Shown in pieces: positions 58,069 through 64,000 of a stretch of 64,000 nt of DNA. Both the position numbers and the translations under genes were made by a program. Each line of letters begins with the position of its first letter. Position 1 is the first letter of the stretch. Source of the DNA: Castor canadensis. Lineage: Eukaryota; Chordata; Mammalia; Rodentia; Castoridae. The notes beneath the pieces are model-generated. The model worked only from the letters and a program-made list of their open reading frames with translations. It was not told the DNA's origin and did no database searches. The DNA lies in assembly GCF_047511655.1 (NCBI RefSeq), contig NC_133390.1, forward strand, positions 125,417,583 through 125,481,582. The letters are read 5' to 3'.

Positions 58069-60796
58069 TGTGGTATCTGGAATATTCCAGATTCATTACC
58101 AAATAATCCCTCTCCCCTTTTGCTGTCAAAGGAAGACTTATCACACCACTGAGTCTGAAATCTGACAGCTCACCCTGATGCTGGTCTCAATTGAAGGGGC
58201 AAAGCCTTATTCAGCTTATTTATTTGTTTGTGATTCTCCATCCAAGATAAATCCTGAAATAAATTTGAAGTGTGTTTTAAGTACACTCTGCATTATAAAT
58301 CATGTACTTGCATTCCTACACTACAGTAAGCACAAAACCACAGAGCTCAACAGTAGGTATATATGCATTGTCCCCCCCCTTGCCAAATTCATTCACACAT
58401 ACCCATGCAGAGAAAAACAGAACAACACTGGGAACCTGAGAATCTGAGTCCCAACAATAATTTGTGTGCAGAACACATTTTTTATAATTAGAAGCAACAT
58501 AACAATAAAATTGTATGATATTAGACCAGGTGAGGGGAACTTATTTCTAACTGGCAGAAAAGCGTTTCGAAGATGAAAAGATGGGGAGTCATGGATATTA
58601 ACCATAGAGAGAAAATACAGGGTTTTGGGATAAAAGAGAGTATCTCAATTCATATTTGATTTCCAGTTAAGGTTGAAAAAGCATATAATACTTGAATTCT
58701 CTGATTTTGACTTATATATCCATCTTCGTTATCAAATTTTCTGAGAATACAAAGTAAAGAAAGAATGAGTCAAAAATATCCCTAAATATAATGAAACTAT
58801 CTAGTTATCCTCATTCCTGTCTGGGCTACAGTACTGAGTCAGTAAAACACAAATATCATATTTTTGTTGCTTTTCATAACAATCAAAAATGATTTCTAGC
58901 TCAGTGAGAAAAGTGGAAACCATATCTTTTTGAAGCAGTTTCTCTCCCCACCCCACCAAAAAATATCAGTTGCATTCCATCAAAGTAAAAAATGTCTCTC
59001 TAAATCTCACCATTAAATTCTCACATTGTCCAATTCCTATGTCTTTTTATGGGTTTACTTACCATCTGAAATGTATTCTTAAGCACTCTCTTATTTGCAT
59101 TGTGTGACAAAAAATACAAGACACATCCCAAGGATTATATTAACCACCTGAAATAGGTAATGAAGGCCTGTCTAAGACAAGGTGTGGATAACATCACTCA
59201 TCTCTCCCCATTTTTGCTACCTGATCTCAGGTTTAACAAGAGGTAAAATATTTATTTATATATTAGTCATCTAGTATGCTTCAGTATAGGAGGCTTAATG
59301 TGTCTAGAACAAACAGAAAATGACATGAGGCCAGGTGAAGCTATAGGTAGCCAGCACTTAAAGGTAATGCAGTACTGCCTTCCTTTATTAGGTTATGGCA
59401 AACATTCCAAGTTCTTTGCTTTGTAAGATGGCCCTGTGCCCTTCTCTCTGCCCACTACACTCATCTCACCTCTCGCCACTGCTCCTTTGCATTCTGTGGT
59501 CTTCAAGTTACACCTTCCCCTCTTGAAGAACCTCTAGGTCTTCTTGCTGTGATACTTCTTGGAATCTACTTCTTTAAAACTGTCTCTTCAGTGGCATCCT
59601 CATGACTTTGCACTAGTATTGCACACTGAGGGAGATGTTCTTTCTGTACACTTTCACTGCAAGCAGGGCTTAGCTCCACTTACTAGTTACCTTGTGATAT
59701 CACTTGATTCACCATCTCAATGAACATGAACTTCTCAAGAGCAGAAACCAAGTTTTGATGTTGCAAAATGCAGTGAGCACTCAGGAAATGTTTGCTGCTT
59801 GCCTGACTTGTTAAGTCTTTCCTTTCCTTCAAAGGGCAAGTAGAAGGGCTATCAACTATAAAATGTGTTAAAATAATGATCATTTTCTCCATTGAGGGGA
59901 GGGAGGAGATTGCAAGTGAGAGCTTTTATTAATGGGGGCGGGGGATTGGAAAGACAATGCAGCAGATGAGGAATTACTGAACTTTAATGACACCCATCAC
60001 AAACTCTCATGCTGCATGTGTGCCACACAATCCCCATAGGAACTCCCAAGTTCACTTTCAATATACACGTGTCCATACAGCAGGGGAGTGAGATCAAGTA
60101 GTGTTGTCTCGTGAGATTTCACAGTTTTTGGAACCTGGATTGGAGGCAGGATTTTAACCGGCAGAGCCATGCTAGGCAAGGTAGGGATGAAACACAGCCA
60201 TCCCTAGAGCTGGGGATGCTCCTCACTCTGGACTGTCAGCCCTCCACGGCTGTGTGTGATGACACCTTCAAGCACATTTGTTCAGGGATCAGGTGAAACC
60301 TATTCCTGGTATCTCTTTCCTTTTTGTCCTGTAAACCCTTGGGTATAAGATACAGGCCTTTTTTGGGGAAGAGGACAAAATGTCACACAGAAAAAAGGTG
60401 TCGGATTTACACTTTTCACATTATTTACAAGTGAAGTAACACAATACTCATGGAGCTGCACCAGCAGAACTGAAATGAGTAACCATTCATCACCCAGCTT
60501 TTAGCCTTATGTCCTGTTACTCAATTTCATTTTCTAAAGTACATTGAGAAGCACATCTAGTAAATTCTATAATTATCCTGCAAATAGCACAATTGTTTTG
60601 AGTCTGTGTATTAAGTGTGCTAATCTGTTAGATTATTTACAACTGTTGGCATGTGGTCATTCTGTAATCTAGTCGAAGACATCTCTCTATATCTTCAGGA
60701 GATCCTCTCAAATACAAAATCACCCACAGGATCAACAGACACAGGATGCTGAGCCCATCTCATCAAAAAGGAAAACACCATGCATGAATTACTCAC

Positions 60797-60886
60797 CAGA
60801 CTAAGTTTCTCCCAGAACTCCGGTCCTTCTTCCATCTCTCTGAGGCTTGGTGGAATGTACCAAAAGCAAATATTGGCATATTCAGG
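60797..60886 (-). CDS. GADL1: GADL1 penultimate coding exon
   Basis: A 90-nt exon encoding 30 residues, beginning PEYANICFWYIPPSLREMEE and ending WEKLSL. On the minus strand it follows an acceptor reading AATCCTCAG and is followed by the donor GTGAGT. It ends exactly on a codon boundary and joins in phase 0 to the terminal exon, whose first residues are VAP, so the combined reading runs KLSL-VAPAIKERMM as expected for this family. The CFWYIPPSLR stretch is a core strand of the C-terminal small domain of PLP decarboxylases in this subfamily. Both splice sites are intact and there is no stop or frameshift, so this is a functional exon rather than a retrocopy. The preceding exon is not in the window; I found no match for it between 60887 and 64000. 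Confidence 0.93.
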
Positions 60887-63394
60887 CTGAGGATTAAGAA
60901 AATGTGAAAGCTGTTTTGTTACCCAAGATCCATCTTAGAAAATGGTTAAACAAATACTTCTTAAACACTTATAGCTCTTTATCATGTATGTATAACTTTG
61001 ATAAAACATCAGAATCCTTCAGAGTACAGATCTGTTCTGCCTACCTTTTGGTTATAGCCTATTGTAATTGTTTTCTCCATTGCTTACATCTAGAAGGTTT
61101 TCTTCCTCTAGAAAAAGGATGGACACCGAATAGGAAGACAAGTTTGGAGCTGCCTCAAGCCATGGCTGACCATCAGTTAATGCCTGCTACTTACACACCT
61201 GGTTCTTTCAGCTTCAATCCTGATCCTTAAAATATTCCTTATACTGTCAGTTCCTTCCATTAATTCTTTTTCTGCTTTATGGAGCTACAGCTGATAAATG
61301 CAAAAGGCCCTCTGAGTTGAGAGAATCATGACATGATCAGGATTCACAAGTCAGCATTGCCATGACCCCAGTCTATACTGCTTTGGAAAAAAAAAAAGAG
61401 GGAGGGGTGCATCACCTTGACCCTTGAGTCCTGAGCATCAGTGAGAATGTACCTCAAGTATGAGTGTGTTTAAAAGGCAGAATATGAACTCTGGTGCTCA
61501 AGATGCCCAGAGTCTGATTTAACCCCAAAACAGTAACAAGCTGGCAGTTCATGAAGCTTGCTGGCTGACTCTGAAGAGCATGGTGCATGGTCTGTGTTTG
61601 AGAAATTCTAATGTAAGCTCGCTCACCTTTCCCATGAACTTACTTTCTATCAGACACGATTTGGCTGGAAATAGGACCTCTTCTAGCTCTTATTTAACTC
61701 AGGCTTTAACTCAGCATTGTCTCATAGACAAGACCTTGTCTTCTTTGAACCTCAACACAGGATGTGCCATGTCAGAGGCAATCACAAGACTTGTACGCGA
61801 TGGCCAGGTGACCGAGGACATTATCCTGGGAACTCATGAACTGGACACATGGAAAGACCATGGGCCATGTCCACCTCCTGCCATTTGACTCTTAGCAATG
61901 ACATTATTTGAAATGACTTTGGTTTCTCCACCACAACTTCAGTTTGTAGATAATAACCCATGTTATAACAGTTCTCAGTGACCACAGAATTATGCCTCAG
62001 TGTTAGTATAAAATTTTAAGTATTTCAAAAAAGGAAACAGGTATCCTCCCATCATATCTTGAGAGCAAGACTGGTATTATAGAGGGTTCTGATTTCAGTG
62101 GATTCTAAGTCACAGTGGATGCCCAGGAACAGTTCCTGCTCAACAAGGTAAGTTCTTACTCTGCTCATCTTTTCATCTTTGAAATTGCTAACATTCTTAT
62201 TGGATTTAATAAAAAAGAGCCACAAATAATAAAACTGTAGAGTAGTTAAAAATGAAGTACTTTGTAACTCATCTCAATTGCCACAAACGTTTATGAAGGG
62301 GACTACAATAGTTTTAATAACTGTTTATAATTGCCATTCTGATTTATAATCAACTTGGTTTCTTTCAATCATTTAATGTGAATAATCTTTCAAATTAGGC
62401 AACTGTTTCTGATTAGATAATAGAAGAAAAATATAATTAACTATCAGTAGATTCTAGAAATTCATCGCTTTACATCAATGACTTATGTCAGTTATAAATG
62501 TATTGCCTCTCAGCCCCAAATTCACCTCTTCCTGGTGTCCTACAATAACAGAGGTGGGCTCTGTACATATTTCTCTGTTATCACCTGGCCCATCTTATAC
62601 TTTGTCAAGAGAGGTTGCTAGAGGAACATTGGCTTGGTATGCATGCCTCGTGGGTCTCCTGCAGAACTGTGGTTCTTTCTAGCAGGACTGGGTGTCCAGC
62701 AGCAAATGACCCCCCAGAAGCTTCCCCCTTGCTGGGCACCAAAGCAGACTAGCAACAGGTCAGGGTCCATAACTATACGTTGTCATATTCCTCTTGAGTG
62801 GTTTCACAGGTATGGACACTAGCCAGGCACCTTGCCTGCATGGCTTCTCTGGTGCTTCTATGAGTAGCCTGCAGTGAGGTCCAAGTTGTGGATTCTCACT
62901 CTGACTGGCTTCCCTGGGCACTCCAAAGTGTGGGTTTCTGACAAGTCTTACCAACATGACACTTCAGTGCATTTCTTGCCATCCTGTGAGCCACCGTTAC
63001 ATTCCCCAAAGAGATCTGGATCTTGGCCCTACAAAGATCCTTTGTAGCCTTTTTTTCAGATATCTATCTCAGTTCTAGCCATGGTAGCTGTTCTACACAT
63101 CAGTTATTCTTATATATCTTTTAGGGTTTTTTTCTTCCCTATGAAGACGCATATAAAAGCATCATCTTCTTTGTTTACAATGTCATTCAATCAGAATAAC
63201 AGCAATAAAAAGCTAGCACTATGCATTTTAGTCAGCATAATTGCAGACTCTAGCACACACTTTCAAGTATTCAATCATGCAAATTCAGTATGAAGGCAAA
63301 GCTGTCATGGTGGGTTGTAACAGACTATAAGATCCTAGAGTTTAAATACAAGATTGGACTGTTGAAAATTTTAAGGGCAACACCAAGTAGCACA
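60887..63394. other. GADL1: GADL1 intron upstream of the 60.8-kb exon
   Basis: The next intron in minus-strand order. I searched by eye for the preceding GADL1 exon and did not find it; it should lie beyond 64000. No other feature. Confidence 0.55.
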
Positions 63395-63600
63395 AAATGG
63401 TGAGTTTTGGAGTCACAAGGATGTACATTTGAATTCCCAATTCACCAGATCTTTGCTTGAGTTAGTGTCAAATGTTCTAAGTTTCTGCTTCCTCATCTAT
63501 AATGTAGAGATATCATAGTCTGTGCCACAGGGTTGGTTTGATGAATAAAAAGAATTTACTTCTAATATTTGGTACTATATCTGGCACATGCAGGCAACTT
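63395..63600 (+). mobile_element. MIR SINE
   Basis: A clear MIR series: TTTTGGAGTCACAAGGATGT, TTCTGCTTCCTCATCTATAA, CCACAGGGTTGGTTTGATGA and a final CTGGCACATGCAG. It is one of the better preserved ancient SINEs in the window. Confidence 0.75.
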
Positions 63601-64000
63601 GATTAGCTAGTGACTATTGTTTGGGGCTGTACTGGTAGAAAAATACCCTTTTCAAGTAGATGAGCAGCCTCATTAAAATCTGTAGTAGTTGAGACGCATC
63701 TCTGTGCTAATTTCAGAGTACCATACTTGAACAAGATCACTAAAATTTATAGAATATCTAAAGGTCAACCATACTGTTCAACATAAGAAGCAGAGTTTTC
63801 TATGTTTTTAATATTGGACTAGACATTGAGATGAAAAGTGACTTACATTATATTCTCACCTCCAGAAACTCAAACACAAGTAAGGGTGTTAGGTAAGGCA
63901 ATTAGACTGTAATAGAATGAGCATTAAAAAAGAAGAGATTTCTCATAATGTAAGAAACATTTCTGGCAAAGAAATAGTACACATGCCAGTGTAGGCAGGG

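Larger units (their letters stand above)
17024..60796 (-). other. GADL1: GADL1 last intron (43.8 kb)
   Basis: The interval between the two exons starts with GTGAGT next to 60797 and ends with a polypyrimidine tract and CAG next to 17023, both read on the minus strand. No further coding exon is needed, because the flanking exons join directly in phase. Most of its content is retrotransposon debris listed separately, plus the CpG island near 41 kb. A long final intron that holds its own CpG island is unusual and leaves room for an internal promoter. Confidence 0.85.
54370..60796. other. intron sequence left of the 60.8-kb exon, unassigned
   Basis: Holds the listed microsatellites and the 57.87-kb hairpin. 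A purine-rich 83-codon stretch at 57700-57951 has no domain. I see no further exon. Confidence 0.5.

Overview
This is a vertebrate nuclear window, almost certainly from a rodent. It is AT-rich and CpG-poor, its only clear host coding sequence is two short exons with consensus splice sites, and it is full of retrotransposons. The SINEs are B1-like (7SL-derived) and ID-like (tRNA-derived) units, alone and joined in one composite; that set is rodent-type, and the exact ID-like variant makes me think of a castorimorph such as beaver (low-confidence inference). No bacterial, phage, CRISPR or organelle features were seen.

The resident gene is GADL1 on the minus strand. A 90-nt internal exon (60797-60886) and the terminal coding exon (16850-17023) join in phase across a 43.8-kb intron that fills most of the window. 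The probable 3' UTR runs left to about 15.45 kb and the gene's remaining exons lie beyond the right edge. The intron holds old MIR, L2-like, hAT, MLT1-like and L1 fragments, younger SINEs, microsatellites, and one orphan CpG island at about 40.91-41.30 kb with promoter-like motifs.

Left of GADL1 (about 4-14 kb) lies a near-complete but dead LINE-1 on the minus strand: probable 5' UTR, ORF1, ORF2 (endonuclease and reverse transcriptase recognisable, catalytic residues lost) and a 3' UTR with an internal duplication. A full-length processed pseudogene of MOV10 sits inside its ORF1, in antisense orientation. MOV10 is a helicase known to restrict LINE-1, so a copy made by L1 machinery has split an L1 gene. 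The ORF2 part also carries an ID-like SINE and a short 5'-truncated L1, each bounded by target-site duplications.

Other notable structures: an L1 at 19.13-20.55 kb whose 5' end is fused to a tail-less SINE within one shared target-site duplication (likely template switching); a B1-B1-ID composite SINE with a clear 13-bp duplication; an ID-like SINE inside a MIR; a hAT MITE with inverted ends and a degenerate 8-bp duplication; a 31-bp exact direct repeat; two perfect short hairpins; and an unidentified poly(A)-ended transcript-like segment at about 53.9-54.4 kb. I found no evidence for a wholly new system; the strongest candidates for follow-up are the intronic CpG island and the SINE-L1 chimera.
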